DNA from: Paraburkholderia tropica | GTDB taxonomy: Bacteria; Pseudomonadota; Gammaproteobacteria; Burkholderiales; Burkholderiaceae | NCBI RefSeq assembly: GCF_914484835.1 | Contig: NZ_CAJZAR010000031.1 | Coordinates: forward strand, 1-64,000 | Direction: 5' to 3' | DNA length: 64,000 bases | In this document: in pieces, positions 53,698 through 63,293 of the stretch | Position numbering within the stretch: the stretch's first letter is position 1 | Layout of the letters: each line of letters opens with the position of its first letter | Program-made: the position numbers and the translations under genes | The notes under the pieces: model-generated | What the model saw: only the letters and a program-made list of their open reading frames with translations | Databases searched by the model: none | Told to the model about the DNA's origin: nothing

Positions 53698-55092
53698 ATG
53701 TTGACTGGAATCGGCAATATGGCGTGGCTCGGCGCGGCGACGCTGTTCATCCTGAGTCTGCGCGGCCTGAGTCATCCCGCGAGCGCGCGGCGCGGCAATC
53801 TCTATGGCGTCGCGGGCATGACGATCGCCGTGCTCGCCACCTTGCTCGTGACGTCGGGCGCGGGCCTGCAGATCGCGATCGTCGCGGCGGTGGTGGGCGG
53901 CGGCGTGGGCGCGGTGCTCGCGCGGCGCGTGGAGATGACGCAGATGCCGCAACTCGTGGCGGTGCTGCACAGCTTCGTCGGGCTCGCGGCCACGCTGATC
54001 GGCTTCGCGAACTTTCTTGCGCCGTCGGGGCCCGCGACGGGCGTCGAGCGCGCGATCCACGACACCGAGATTTACGTGGGCGCGTTTATCGGCACCATCA
54101 CGTTCAGCGGCTCGATCGTGGCGTTCCTGAAGCTGCAGGGCACGCTCGGCGGCAAGCCGCTCGTGCTGCCAGCGCGCCATGCGATGAACGCGCTCGCGCT
54201 GGCGGTGTGCGTCGTGCTCGGCTATCGCTTCGTCGCCATGCCCGACTCGCCGCAGGCGCTCTATGCGCTGATCGCCATGTGCGTGATCGCGGCGGCGCTC
54301 GGCGTGCATCTGGTGATGGCGATCGGCGGCGCGGACATGCCCGTGGTGGTCTCGATGCTCAACAGCTATTCGGGCTGGGCCGCGGCGGCCACGGGCTTCA
54401 TGCTCGACAACGATCTGCTCGTGACGACCGGTGCGCTCGTGGGTTCGAGCGGCGCGATTCTTAGCTACATCATGTGCCGCGCGATGAACCGCAGTTTCGT
54501 CTCGGTGATCCTCGGCGGCTTCGGCGCGGCGACATCGACAGCGAGCGCGGCACCGCAAGGCGAGGTGGTGGCGACGTCGGTGGACGAAGTGAGCGCGCTG
54601 CTGCGCGACGCCGCCGAAGTCGTGATCGTGCCGGGCTACGGCATGGCCGTGGCGCAGGCGCAGGGCACGATCAGCGAGATCACGCGGCGACTGCGCGCGG
54701 CGGGCGTGCGCGTGCGTTTCGGCATTCATCCGGTGGCGGGGCGCTTGCCCGGTCATATGAACGTGCTGCTCGCCGAAGCGAAGGTGCCGTACGACATCGT
54801 GCTCGAAATGGACGAGATCAACGAGGACTTCACGAACACCGACGTCGTGCTCGTGATCGGCGCGAACGATATCGTCAATCCGGGCGCGCAGGAGGATGCG
54901 GGCAGTCCGATCGCGGGCATGCCGGTGCTCGAAGTGTGGAAGGCGCGCACGGTGGTGGTCTCGAAACGCAGCATGGCGACCGGTTACGCGGGCGTCGACA
55001 ATCCGCTCTTTTACAAGGAGAACACGCGCATGCTGTTCGGCGACGCGAAAGGCAGCGTCGATGCGCTGCTGCGGCAACTGGAGACCGCGTGA
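53698..55092 (+). CDS. pntB: NAD(P) transhydrogenase subunit beta, PntB
   Basis: 464-residue beta subunit: about nine membrane helices in the N-terminal half (with [20 protein letters not shown] and [20 protein letters not shown]) and the NADP(H)-binding domain III at the C-terminus ([60 protein letters not shown]). Begins 9 bases after pntA. Confidence 0.95.
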   Translation: MLTGIGNMAWLGAATLFILSLRGLSHPASARRGNLYGVAGMTIAVLATLLVTSGAGLQIAIVAAVVGGGVGAVLARRVEMTQMPQLVAVLHSFVGLAATLIGFANFLAPSGPATGVERAIHDTEIYVGAFIGTITFSGSIVAFLKLQGTLGGKPLVLPARHAMNALALAVCVVLGYRFVAMPDSPQALYALIAMCVIAAALGVHLVMAIGGADMPVVVSMLNSYSGWAAAATGFMLDNDLLVTTGALVGSSGAILSYIMCRAMNRSFVSVILGGFGAATSTASAAPQGEVVATSVDEVSALLRDAAEVVIVPGYGMAVAQAQGTISEITRRLRAAGVRVRFGIHPVAGRLPGHMNVLLAEAKVPYDIVLEMDEINEDFTNTDVVLVIGANDIVNPGAQEDAGSPIAGMPVLEVWKARTVVVSKRSMATGYAGVDNPLFYKENTRMLFGDAKGSVDALLRQLETA

Positions 55093-55131
55093 GGCAGTGA
55101 TGGTGTAATCAGGATGGCGAAGTAATGTAGC

Positions 55132-55153
55132 GGACCGCCGTTCGCGGCGGTCC
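55132..55153 (+). other. GC-rich hairpin with TTCG tetraloop
   Basis: Perfect 9-bp stem GGACCGCCG/CGGCGGTCC closed by TTCG, between pntB and the carrier gene. No T-run; likely a transcript-stabilising or partial-termination element. Confidence 0.65.
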
Positions 55154-55176
55154 ATCAATGAATGGAGAGAGACAAC

Positions 55177-56502
55177 GTGGCACATACCGATCGCATCGAC
55201 GCCGGCTACACGGCGCGGCGGCACAACCGCTGGGTGCAGCTCGTGGCCGGCATCGCCTGCATGGGGCTCGTCGCCAATCTGCAATATGCGTGGACGCTGT
55301 TCGTCGTGCCGATGGACGCGCGGCATCATTGGGGGCAAGCGGCGATCCAGCTCGCGTTCTCGATTTTCATCGTCACCGAGACGTGGCTCGTGCCGGTCGA
55401 AGGCTGGCTCGTCGACCGCTTCGGTCCGCGTCCGGTCGTGATGGGCGGCGCGTGCTGCGTGGCGCTCGGCTGGGTGCTCGACGCGTGGGCGCCGGTGCTG
55501 CCGGTGCTCTACGTGGCGGCGGTGATTTCGGGCATCGGCGCGGGCTGCGTGTACGGTACCTGCGTGGGCACGGCGCTCAAATGGTTTCCCGACCGGCGCG
55601 GTCTCGCGGCGGGCATGACGGCCGCGGGCTTCGGCGCGGGCGCGGCGCTCACCGTGATTCCTATTTCACACATGATCCAGCACTCGGGCTACGAGAGCGC
55701 CTTCGTTTTCTTCGGACTCCTGCAAGGTGCCTGCATCATGGCGCTGGCCTTGCTGATGGTGCGTCCGAAGCCGCCCGCGCACGCGGCGGGCGTCAGGCGC
55801 GTGGTCGCAACGAAAACCGACTACACGACGAAGCAGATGATCCGCGCGCCGCTGTTCTGGGTGATGTATGCGATGTTCGTGTGCGTGGCGGCGGGCGGCA
55901 TCATCGCCACGGCGCAGATCGGGCCGATTGCGAAGTCGTATGGCTTCGCCTCGATGCCGGTGACGCTGCTGAGCGTCTCGCTGCCGCTGCTGACGATGAC
56001 GCTGTCGGTCAACAATCTCTGCAACGGCTTCACGCGGCCGTTGTGCGGGCTGATTTCGGATCGCATCGGCCGCGAGAACACGATGTTCATCACGTTTCTC
56101 GGCGAAGGGCTCGCGCTGCTCGGTCTGCGCGAGTTTGGCCACGATCCGTATCTGTTCATGCTGTTCTCGGGGCTCGTGTTCCTGTTCTACGGCGACATCT
56201 TTTCGAATTTCCCGGCGACCTGCGCGGACACCTTCGGCGCGCGCTATGCGGCGGGCAACGCGGGCACGCTGTACACCGCGAAGGGCACGGCGGCGCTGCT
56301 CGTGCCGGTGGCCACGCTGCTGGCCGTGCATGGCGGCTGGAACATGGTGTTCGACTTCGCGGCCTGCGTGGCGATGATGGCGGGCGTTTGCGCGAAGGTG
56401 GTGTTGCAGCCGATGCGGCGGCGCTGGATCTTCCAGTCGGCGGCGCCGGAGCGTGGCGCGGATCAGGCGTTCGTGGCGGCGCCGCTGGGTTCGCGTGAGT
56501 AG
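55177..56502 (+). CDS. oxlT: Oxalate/formate antiporter-like MFS carrier (OxlT family)
   Basis: 441-residue twelve-helix major facilitator of the oxalate:formate antiporter family. The signature WLVDRFGPRPVV follows helix 2. An arginine in helix 8 (NGFTRPLCGLISDRIGREN) and a lysine inside helix 11 (GTLYTAKGTAALLVP) match the two charged residues that bind oxalate in Oxalobacter OxlT. Start: GTG 55177 is chosen because GGAGAGA lies just upstream; an ATG at 55162 would place that element inside the gene. Together with oxc and frc it forms an import-activation-decarboxylation set. Confidence 0.88.
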   Translation: MAHTDRIDAGYTARRHNRWVQLVAGIACMGLVANLQYAWTLFVVPMDARHHWGQAAIQLAFSIFIVTETWLVPVEGWLVDRFGPRPVVMGGACCVALGWVLDAWAPVLPVLYVAAVISGIGAGCVYGTCVGTALKWFPDRRGLAAGMTAAGFGAGAALTVIPISHMIQHSGYESAFVFFGLLQGACIMALALLMVRPKPPAHAAGVRRVVATKTDYTTKQMIRAPLFWVMYAMFVCVAAGGIIATAQIGPIAKSYGFASMPVTLLSVSLPLLTMTLSVNNLCNGFTRPLCGLISDRIGRENTMFITFLGEGLALLGLREFGHDPYLFMLFSGLVFLFYGDIFSNFPATCADTFGARYAAGNAGTLYTAKGTAALLVPVATLLAVHGGWNMVFDFAACVAMMAGVCAKVVLQPMRRRWIFQSAAPERGADQAFVAAPLGSRE

Positions 56503-56527
56503 CGCGGGGCGTCGCGTGCGATGGCGT

Positions 56528-56788
56528 TCAGGCTGCCGCTTTGCCCGAACGCTGCGCACTGGCGCGAAAACGCGCTCGGCGCACGCGACGCGTATCGGTG
56601 CGGGCCTGGGCGCGGTGCGCGTCGATTTCGGATGACGGGGACGGCGCGGATGACATCGACAGTGACGCGTAGCGTCCTTCGTGCTGGCCGCGCTCGATCC
56701 ATTCGGCGGGCAGCCGGGTGGCGATCAGCCACGTCGCTGCGACGCCGAAGCTCACAGCGACTAGCGCCGCGATAACGACGAATTCCAT
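56528..56788 (-). CDS. Small membrane protein (86 aa)
   Basis: 86-residue protein: one N-terminal membrane helix (VVIAALVAVSFGVAATWLIA), then a basic Arg/Ser/Ala-rich tail. The ribosome binding site AGGGAG is well placed before the ATG complementary to 56786-56788. It is convergent to the OxlT gene. No family recognised. Confidence 0.65.
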   Translation of the reverse strand: MEFVVIAALVAVSFGVAATWLIATRLPAEWIERGQHEGRYASLSMSSAPSPSSEIDAHRAQARTDTRRVRRARFRASAQRSGKAAA

Positions 56789-56980
56789 CGGGTCTCCCTG
56801 CGTTGTTGTGCCGTGCTGTCCTGCTTCGTTTCAATGTATACCATGGAACATATCGCTGCGGCGTGCGACGTGGCGTGCGATGCGTCGTGTGAGACAGCAT
56901 GTGTTGCAGCGCGTAGATCGCGAGCGAATCGCGCAGGCAGGACTGAAACGGGAAAACGAGGGAGAAGGGCGCGGAAAACA

Positions 56981-57006
56981 AAAAAGCCCGCATGTGCGGG
57001 CTTTTT
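56981..57006. terminator. Terminator downstream of the first tRNA-Leu
   Basis: AAAAAGCCCGCA-TG-TGCGGGCTTTTT hairpin, symmetric with A- and T-runs; it ends minus-strand transcription from the tRNA gene. Confidence 0.92.
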
Positions 57007-57043
57007 CGATGAATCCGGGGTGCTGCTTTTACTTGAAGAGACG

Positions 57044-57130
57044 TGGTGCCCAGGAGAGGACTCGAACCTCCACAGTGTTGCCACCGCTAGGACCTGAACC
57101 TAGTGCGTCTACCAATTCCGCCACCTGGGC
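57044..57130 (-). tRNA. tRNA-Leu (CAG), copy 1
   Basis: 87 bases including an encoded CCA end. Acceptor stem GCCCAGG/CCTGGGC, D-loop GGAATTGGTAGACGC, anticodon stem-loop CTAGG-TTCAGGT-CCTAG giving anticodon CAG, a long variable arm and T-loop GTTCGAGTC. The long variable arm confirms class II tRNA-Leu. Flanking bases extend the acceptor stem (see findings). Confidence 0.97.
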
Positions 57131-57151
57131 ACGTCTTCAAGCTAGACCGAG

Positions 57152-57179
57152 ATTATAACGCGTTCCCGGCGTCTGTCAA
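57152..57179 (-). promoter_or_regulatory. Promoter of tRNA-Leu copy 1
   Basis: TTGACA (57179-57174), 16-base spacer, TATAAT (57157-57152) on the minus strand, 21 bases before the mature tRNA: both hexamers perfect. Confidence 0.9.
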
Positions 57180-57302
57180 CCGATGTTTTCAAGAAAATTT
57201 CAAGAAAACGGTGCTTCGAGAAACATCTGCATCTTGCCGAGGGCAGGGCGCAGCCAGTTGAACTCAAAACCGCGCTGCCGTAGCAAGCGCTGACACTAAA
57301 AG

Positions 57303-57330
57303 AAAAAAGCCGGCATTAGCCGGCTTTTCT
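57303..57330. terminator. Terminator downstream of the second tRNA-Leu
   Basis: A-run, stem AAAGCCGGC/GCCGGCTTT around a short ATTA loop, T-run. Confidence 0.92.
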
Positions 57331-57339
57331 CATGAATCT

Positions 57340-57426
57340 TGGTGCCCAAGAGAGGACTCGAACCTCCACAGTGTTGCCACCGCCAGGACCTGAACCTGGT
57401 GCGTCTACCAATTCCGCCACCTGGGC
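57340..57426 (-). tRNA. tRNA-Leu (CAG), copy 2
   Basis: Near-identical to copy 1 with CCA encoded. Differences: anticodon stem CCAGG/CCTGG instead of CTAGG/CCTAG (a compensated pair) and one acceptor-stem wobble (G6-T67). Anticodon is again CAG. It has its own promoter and terminator, so the two copies are separate transcription units probably made by duplication. Confidence 0.97.
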
Positions 57427-57479
57427 AAGGTGTCGCTTACTACTTGCTGCTGCGCTGTGTCGTGCAGCAGAGAAACGAG

Positions 57480-57507
57480 ATTCTAGCGTGTCCGTAGAGT
57501 CTGTCAA
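57480..57507 (-). promoter_or_regulatory. Promoter of tRNA-Leu copy 2
   Basis: TTGACA (57507-57502), 16-base spacer, TAGAAT (57485-57480) on the minus strand. Confidence 0.85.
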
Positions 57508-57655
57508 GCGGCTTTTGAAAAAATGTTTCAAGACGTCGTGGTCGGCGGTGTCGGCGAGCCGATCGGACACTGCCTTGTGCATGCATCGCGCGCAGCCGCC
57601 AGGCATCATCGTGCGCATGCGCCGGCAGCGAGTCTGCACAAGGCTGCACCGTGAA

Positions 57656-57683
57656 TTGTCGCGTAGTGCGCGGGTGTTAGAAT
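57656..57683 (+). promoter_or_regulatory. rnr promoter
   Basis: TTGTCG (57656-57661), 16-base spacer, TAGAAT (57678-57683). It predicts a start of transcription near 57690 and a leader of about 170 bases. Because the -10 lies at 57678-57683, a coding start at 57682 can be excluded. The rest of 57508-57861 shows no gene. Confidence 0.7.
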
Positions 57684-57861
57684 GCCTCGCAGCAGTCCCT
57701 GCGGAGCGGCGCGCGCGTTCGACGTTTCGACCCGGGGTCTGCGGCATCGCGCAACACTCGAACACGTAGATAGCAGCACTCGAAGACCGGGGCGCGGCAC
57801 GACAGGCTCGGGCCACGCAAACTCCGACGTCCACGCAACGAGAACAACCATCGACAAGCCC

Positions 57862-60336
57862 TTGAGCAAATATCCGTACCCGATTCCCAGCCGCGAAGAG
57901 ATCCTCGGCGTGCTGCGGACCAGCGAATCGCCCTGCACCGCGAACGATATCGCCGAGGCGCTCGCCATCAAGCGCCAGGAGCGCGAAGGGTTCTTCAGGC
58001 GGATCGCCGCGATGGAGCGCGACGGGCAGATCCGGCTCGACTCGCGCGGCCACTATCAGCTTGCGCATCCTTCCAATTTCGTCGCCGGGCGCGTGCAAGG
58101 CCATCGCGACGGCTTCGGCTTCCTCGTGCGCGACGACGGTCAGGACGATCTGTTCCTGCCGCAAGGCGAGATGCAGAAGGTCATGCACAACGACCGCGTG
58201 CTCGCGCGCATCGTCGGCTATGACCGCCGCGGCCGCCCCGAAGGGCACATCGTCGAGGTCACGGACCGCGCGAACCGCAGCGTCATCGGCCGTCTGCTCA
58301 ACGAGAACGGCGCGCTGATCGTCGCGCCCGAAGACAAGCGCATCGGCCACGACATTCTGGTGACGCAGAATCCGAAGAAGGCCAAGGTCGGCCAGGTGGT
58401 CGTGGTCGAGCTGACCGACTTCCCGAGCCGCCATTCGCAGCCGCTCGGCCGCGTGGTCGAGGTGCTCGGCGACATCGACGATCCCGGCATGGAGATCGAG
58501 ATCGCCGTGCGCAAGTACGGCGTGCCGCACGAATTCAGCAAGCGCGCGCTCGACGAAGCCGCGAAGCTGCCGGATGCGGTGCGTCCGGCCGATATTCGTT
58601 ACCGCGTCGATCTGCGCGATGTGCCGCTCGTCACCATCGACGGCGAAGATGCGCGCGACTTCGACGATGCGGTTTATTGCGAGCCGATGCAGGTGGGCAA
58701 GGGCGAAGGCTACCGCCTGCTGGTGGCGATCGCCGACGTCTCGCACTACGTGACCCCCAGCGGCGGTCTCGACGTCGACGCCATCGAGCGCAGCACCTCG
58801 GTGTACTTCCCGCGCCGCGTGATTCCCATGCTGCCCGAGAAGCTCTCGAACGGTCTCTGCTCGCTGAATCCGCACGTGGATCGCTGCGTGCTCGTCTGCG
58901 ACATGGTGATCACCGCGCGCGGCGAGATCAAGGCGTATCAGTTCTATCCGGGCGTGATTCACTCGGCCGCGCGGCTCACGTATACCGAAGTCGCCGCGGT
59001 GCTCAAGAACACCAAGGGACCGGAAGCGACGCGCCGCGCCACGCTGCTGCCGCATCTGCAGAATCTCTATGGCGTCTACAAGTCGCTGTTCGCGGCGCGC
59101 CAGAAGCGCGGGGCGATCGACTTCGACACCACCGAGACCTATATCGTCTGCAACGCGCAGGGCAAGATCGAGCAGATCGTGCCGCGTCAGCGCAACGACG
59201 CGCACAAGCTGATCGAGGAGTGCATGCTCGCGGCCAACGTCTGCGCCGCGGACTTCATGAAGCGCAACAAGCACCCGGGCCTGTACCGCGTGCACGCGGG
59301 TCCGAGCGCCGAAAAGCTCGAAAACCTGCGCACCTTCCTGCGCGGCATGGGCCTCACGCTCGGCGGCGGCGACACGCCGCACGCGAGCGATTACGCGGCG
59401 CTGATGGCGCATATCCGCGACCGGCCCGACGCGCAGATGTTGCAGACCATGCTGCTGCGCTCGATGCAGCAGGCCGTCTACAGCCCGGACAACATCGGCC
59501 ACTTCGGTCTCGCGTATGAGGCGTACGCGCACTTCACGAGCCCGATCCGCCGCTATCCCGACCTGCTGACGCACCGCGCGATCTACGCGATCCTGCAGGG
59601 CAAGAAGTACCAGCCGGCCGCGCCCGAAGGCGTCGAACTCAACACGGCGCTGTCGCCGCGCGCCCGCGCGCTGCAGGCCGAGGACGAAGAGAAGCGCGGT
59701 CCGCGCCGCAATCGCGGCGGCAACACGGCGATCTGGGAAGAACTGGGCCTGCACTGCTCGGCCAACGAGCGCCGCGCCGACGAAGCCTCGCGCGACGTCG
59801 AAGCCTGGCTCAAGTGCTATTTCATGCGCGACAAGCTCGGCGAGGAGTACGGCGGGATGGTGAGCGGCGTGACGTCGTTCGGCATCTTCGTGCAGCTCGA
59901 TTCGCTGTTCATCGAAGGGCTCGTGCACGTCACCGAACTGGGCTCGGATTACTTCCAGTACGACGACATCAAGAACGAGCTGCGCGGCGAACGCACGGGC
60001 ATCCGCTACCGCTTGTCGGACCGCGTGCGCGTGCAGGTGAGCCGCGTCGATCTCGACGCGCGCAAGATCGACTTCCGCCTCGTGCGCGATACGCCGATCA
60101 AGGCCGGGATGAATCGCGGCGGTCCGGCGCAGCAGCATGATCGCGGCGCGCAGGACGGCGGCCCGCGCGTGCGTTCGATGCCGCAAGGCGACGACTCGCG
60201 CCGCAAGAAAGCGGCACCTGCGCCCACGGCGGCCGTGAAGGAAGCGCGCGCGGCGCGCGGCGCGGCGAAGACCGCGAAGAAGCGTCCGGCGTCGAAGTCG
60301 GCGGCCAAGAAGGCGCCGCCGCGCAAGAAGCGTTGA
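57862..60336 (+). CDS. rnr: Ribonuclease R
   Basis: 824-residue 3'-5' exoribonuclease that degrades structured RNA. An N-terminal winged-helix domain (PSREEILGVLRTSESPCTAN) precedes two cold-shock domains (GHRDGFGFLVRDDGQDDLFL). The RNB catalytic domain has the acidic motif TIDGEDARDFDDAVYCEP with its metal-binding aspartates, and YAHFTSPIRRYPDLLTHR. The S1 domain (GMVSGVTSFGIFVQLDSLFI) is followed by a Lys/Arg/Ala-rich tail that aids unwinding. The TTG at 57862 (reads SKYPYPIPSREE) is the most likely start, with a weak ribosome binding site; an earlier ATG overlaps the promoter. Confidence 0.93.
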   Translation: MSKYPYPIPSREEILGVLRTSESPCTANDIAEALAIKRQEREGFFRRIAAMERDGQIRLDSRGHYQLAHPSNFVAGRVQGHRDGFGFLVRDDGQDDLFLPQGEMQKVMHNDRVLARIVGYDRRGRPEGHIVEVTDRANRSVIGRLLNENGALIVAPEDKRIGHDILVTQNPKKAKVGQVVVVELTDFPSRHSQPLGRVVEVLGDIDDPGMEIEIAVRKYGVPHEFSKRALDEAAKLPDAVRPADIRYRVDLRDVPLVTIDGEDARDFDDAVYCEPMQVGKGEGYRLLVAIADVSHYVTPSGGLDVDAIERSTSVYFPRRVIPMLPEKLSNGLCSLNPHVDRCVLVCDMVITARGEIKAYQFYPGVIHSAARLTYTEVAAVLKNTKGPEATRRATLLPHLQNLYGVYKSLFAARQKRGAIDFDTTETYIVCNAQGKIEQIVPRQRNDAHKLIEECMLAANVCAADFMKRNKHPGLYRVHAGPSAEKLENLRTFLRGMGLTLGGGDTPHASDYAALMAHIRDRPDAQMLQTMLLRSMQQAVYSPDNIGHFGLAYEAYAHFTSPIRRYPDLLTHRAIYAILQGKKYQPAAPEGVELNTALSPRARALQAEDEEKRGPRRNRGGNTAIWEELGLHCSANERRADEASRDVEAWLKCYFMRDKLGEEYGGMVSGVTSFGIFVQLDSLFIEGLVHVTELGSDYFQYDDIKNELRGERTGIRYRLSDRVRVQVSRVDLDARKIDFRLVRDTPIKAGMNRGGPAQQHDRGAQDGGPRVRSMPQGDDSRRKKAAPAPTAAVKEARAARGAAKTAKKRPASKSAAKKAPPRKKR

Positions 60337-60387
60337 TATCGCGTTGAAGCGGCGCTGAAATGGCGCCGACGTAGTTCCAGCAGCACC

Positions 60388-60420
60388 GCGCCGGTCACGA
60401 CGACCGGCGCACTTATTTTT
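60388..60420 (+). terminator. Terminator-like hairpin after rnr
   Basis: GCGCCGGTC/GACCGGCGC 9-bp stem, five-base loop, then ACTTATTTTT. It lies between rnr and rlmB and may reduce read-through. Confidence 0.8.
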
Positions 60421-60479
60421 GTTCGCGGCGCACGCAGGAAGGCGCGCCGCGGGCCGTTCATCAGGGGTTGTATCCAGTC

Positions 60480-61223
60480 ATGTCACGTCTCAAGGTTCTT
60501 TACGGTTTTCATGCGGTGACCGCACGTATGCGGCACGACGCGTCCACGGTCGAGGATATTTATTACGACACGACGCGGCGCGACCGCCGCATGCAGGAAT
60601 TCCTGCACGCCGCGAAAGAAGCGGGCGTGCGCATCATTGCCGCCGACGAGACGCGCCTCTGGGGTCTCGCGCACACCGAGCGCCATCAGGGCGTGGTGGC
60701 GCGCGTGCACGACATGCCGCTCGCGCAGAACCTCGCGGAACTGCTCGACGGCATCCAGGGCTCGCCGCTCTTGCTGGTGCTCGACGGCGTGACGGATCCG
60801 CATAACCTCGGCGCGTGTCTGCGCGTAGCCGACGCCGCCGGCGCGCACGCGGTGATCGCGCCGCGCGACCGCGCCGTGGGCCTGAACGCCACGGCCGCGA
60901 AGGTCGCGAGCGGCGCCGCCGACACGGTGCCGTACATCACCGTCACGAACCTGGCGCGCGCGCTGCGCGAACTGAAGGACGCGGGCGTGTGGATCATCGG
61001 CACGGCTGGCGACGCGCCGACTGGCCTTTACCAGACCAAGCTCGACGGTCCTGTCGCGCTGGTGATGGGCGCCGAAGGCGAGGGCATGCGCCGTCTCACG
61101 CGCGAAACCTGCGACGAAGTCATGCAGATTCCGATGGCCGGCACGGTCGAGAGCCTGAACGTCTCCGTGGCGTCGGGCGTGTGCCTGTTCGAAGCCGTGC
61201 GCCAGCGCGCGGCGGCGCGCTAA
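60480..61223 (+). CDS. rlmB: 23S rRNA (guanosine-2'-O-)-methyltransferase RlmB
   Basis: 247-residue SpoU-class methyltransferase (G2251 in E. coli numbering). The N-terminal L30e-like substrate-binding domain (residues 1-95) is followed by the knotted SPOUT domain with [33 protein letters not shown] and [20 protein letters not shown], the three family motifs. Start at 60480 ([12 protein letters not shown]). The pair rnr-rlmB is a common operon. Confidence 0.95.
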   Translation: MSRLKVLYGFHAVTARMRHDASTVEDIYYDTTRRDRRMQEFLHAAKEAGVRIIAADETRLWGLAHTERHQGVVARVHDMPLAQNLAELLDGIQGSPLLLVLDGVTDPHNLGACLRVADAAGAHAVIAPRDRAVGLNATAAKVASGAADTVPYITVTNLARALRELKDAGVWIIGTAGDAPTGLYQTKLDGPVALVMGAEGEGMRRLTRETCDEVMQIPMAGTVESLNVSVASGVCLFEAVRQRAAAR

Positions 61224-61248
61224 GCGGCTGGATTCTGATCGACGCAGC

Positions 61249-62154
61249 ATGACACTTCTGGGTTTTGCCCGGCGTTGTGCCGGGCGTGCCGCGCCGCTTG
61301 CCGCGCTCGGCGCGGTGCTGGCGCTCGCCGCCTGCGCGCCTGCCACGATGATCGACCGCGGCGGTTACGTCGCGGATACGCACTATCACGCGCGCAGCGC
61401 CGACTCGCGCATCCGCTTCCTCGTGCTGCACTACACCGAAGGCGACGAAGCTGATTCGCTCGAGGAGCTCACGCGCGAGAACGTGAGCGCGCATTACCTC
61501 GTGCCCGAGCATCCGCCGCTGCGCGACGGCAAGCCCGTCGTGCTGCAACTCGTGCCCGAGACGCAGCGCGCCTGGCACGCGGGCGTGAGCGAGTGGCAGG
61601 GCACGACCGAGCTGAATGCGGCGTCGATCGGCATCGAGAACGTCAATTCGGGGCCGCACGATACGCCCGCCGGGCGCACGTGGGCGCCGTGGCCGCCCGA
61701 TCAGGTGGCGGCGATCATTTCGCTGTCGAAGGATATCGTCACGCGTTACGGCATTCCGCCGACGCGCGTCGTGGGGCACAGCGACATCGCGCCCCAGCGC
61801 AAGATCGATCCGGGTCCGGCGTTCCCGTGGAAGCAGCTTTACGACGCGGGCGTGGGCGCCTGGCCCGACGACGCGACGGTGCAGGCGGACCTCGCGGGCC
61901 GCGCGCCCGATGCGCCCGCCGACGTGCGCGGTCTGCAGATGAAGCTCGCGCGCTACGGCTACGAGGTGGCCACCGACGGCGTGCTCGACGAGCGCACGCG
62001 CCGCGTGTTCGCCGCGTTCCAGATGCACTTCCGGCCGAGCGACTATTCGGGCACGCCCGACGCGCAAACCGACGCGATCGCCCAGGCGCTGCTCGACAAA
62101 TACGTCGACAAAACCGCGCCCGCGCTGCCTGGCGCGACGGAAACGGCGCCCTGA
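61249..62154 (+). CDS. amiD: N-acetylmuramoyl-L-alanine amidase, AmiD-like lipoprotein
   Basis: 301-residue outer-membrane amidase that cleaves the peptide from muropeptides. Signal with lipobox LAAC (Cys29). The Amidase_2 domain contains the zinc-binding histidines in [26 protein letters not shown] and [16 protein letters not shown], with [10 protein letters not shown] as the conserved core. A peptidoglycan-binding domain follows (residues about 215-285, [20 protein letters not shown]). The gap to rlmB is 25 bases. Confidence 0.93.
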   Translation: MTLLGFARRCAGRAAPLAALGAVLALAACAPATMIDRGGYVADTHYHARSADSRIRFLVLHYTEGDEADSLEELTRENVSAHYLVPEHPPLRDGKPVVLQLVPETQRAWHAGVSEWQGTTELNAASIGIENVNSGPHDTPAGRTWAPWPPDQVAAIISLSKDIVTRYGIPPTRVVGHSDIAPQRKIDPGPAFPWKQLYDAGVGAWPDDATVQADLAGRAPDAPADVRGLQMKLARYGYEVATDGVLDERTRRVFAAFQMHFRPSDYSGTPDAQTDAIAQALLDKYVDKTAPALPGATETAP

Positions 62155-62166
62155 CGCTGGCGGCGG

Positions 62167-62201
62167 GTCGTTCCGCACGCCGTTCTGGCGCGCGGAACGA
62201 C
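62167..62201. other. Inverted repeat between amiD and rpiA
   Basis: GTCGTTCCGC (62167-62176) and GCGGAACGAC (62192-62201), a perfect 10-bp stem with a 15-base loop, 13 bases after the amidase stop. Confidence 0.7.
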
Positions 62202-62237
62202 GGCCCGAATGTGGCTCGAATGCGGCCCGAATGTGGC
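62201..62237 (+). repeat. 15-bp direct repeat upstream of rpiA
   Basis: CGGCCCGAATGTGGC occurs at 62201-62215 and 62223-62237, a 22-bp period (about two helical turns), immediately upstream of rpiA. Confidence 0.8.
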
Positions 62238-62326
62238 GCATCTGCGCCGATCCCCGCAGGTCCCGGCCCGCAACTCCGGTAAACTATGCGTTTTCGGCGT
62301 TTTCTCTCCTCGGGCAGTCCCCCATC

Positions 62327-63022
62327 ATGACTCAAGACGAACTCAAGCAACTGGTCGGCCAGGCCGCGGCCGACTATGTGAACGCGAACGTGCCGGAAGG
62401 CGCCATCATCGGCGTCGGCACAGGCTCGACCGCGAACTGTTTCATCGACGCACTGGCCGCCAGCAAGGGCCGCTATCGCGGCGCGGTGTCCAGCTCGGTG
62501 GCGACCACGGCGCGCCTCGAAGCGCAGGGTTTCCGCATTTTCGATCTCAACGACATCGAATCGCTGCCCGTCTACGTGGACGGCGCCGACGAAATCGACG
62601 CCTCGGGCGCGATGATCAAGGGCGGCGGCGGGGCGCTCACGCGCGAGAAGATCGTCGCGTCGGTGTCGGAAGTGTTCGTCTGTATCGCCGACGCGAGCAA
62701 GCTCGTGGACGTGCTCGGCCAGTTCCCGCTGCCGATCGAAGTCGTGCCGATGGCGCGCACGGCCATCGGCCGCCGCGTGACGGCGCTCGGCGGCGTGCCG
62801 GTGCTGCGCGTGCAGAAGGACGGCTCGCCGTTCATCACCGACAACGGCAACGAAATTCTCGACGTGAAGGGTCTGCGCATCAGCGACCCGCGCACGCTCG
62901 AAGCGCACGTCAATGCGTGGCCGGGCGTGGTGACCGTGGGTCTGTTCGCGGCGCGCGGCGCCGACCTGTGCCTGCTGGGCGGCGCGTCGGGCGTCGAGCG
63001 CATCGAGTACCGCAAGGCTTGA
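62327..63022 (+). CDS. rpiA: Ribose-5-phosphate isomerase A
   Basis: 231-residue pentose-phosphate enzyme interconverting ribose 5-phosphate and ribulose 5-phosphate. Motifs: [14 protein letters not shown] near residue 28, [10 protein letters not shown] with the catalytic acidic residues, [15 protein letters not shown] with the general-base glutamate, and [10 protein letters not shown]. Start at 62327 ([14 protein letters not shown]). Confidence 0.96.
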   Translation: MTQDELKQLVGQAAADYVNANVPEGAIIGVGTGSTANCFIDALAASKGRYRGAVSSSVATTARLEAQGFRIFDLNDIESLPVYVDGADEIDASGAMIKGGGGALTREKIVASVSEVFVCIADASKLVDVLGQFPLPIEVVPMARTAIGRRVTALGGVPVLRVQKDGSPFITDNGNEILDVKGLRISDPRTLEAHVNAWPGVVTVGLFAARGADLCLLGGASGVERIEYRKA

Positions 63023-63293
63023 TCGTTTAGACCGGCTGGCCGGGCGGTGGCGTGGCGCGAATCACGCCGCCGTCCGCGTGGTGTTTTTAGCGGTTAAAAC
63101 GGTGCGTCTTGCGCGTTGTTTTATTCGGCATCCTGATTAATGTCGCTATTGCGGATGCACGATCGTTGCGCCATCAACCAGCTGAAAATCTTGGGGGCGG
63201 GGAAAAAGGCGAAACGCGCCGTCCCGGGCACGTTCCGCGAAGTCCTTCGGTTCACACGAGAACCGCGCGCGGCTCGCGCCGCGCGCCCCTTCA

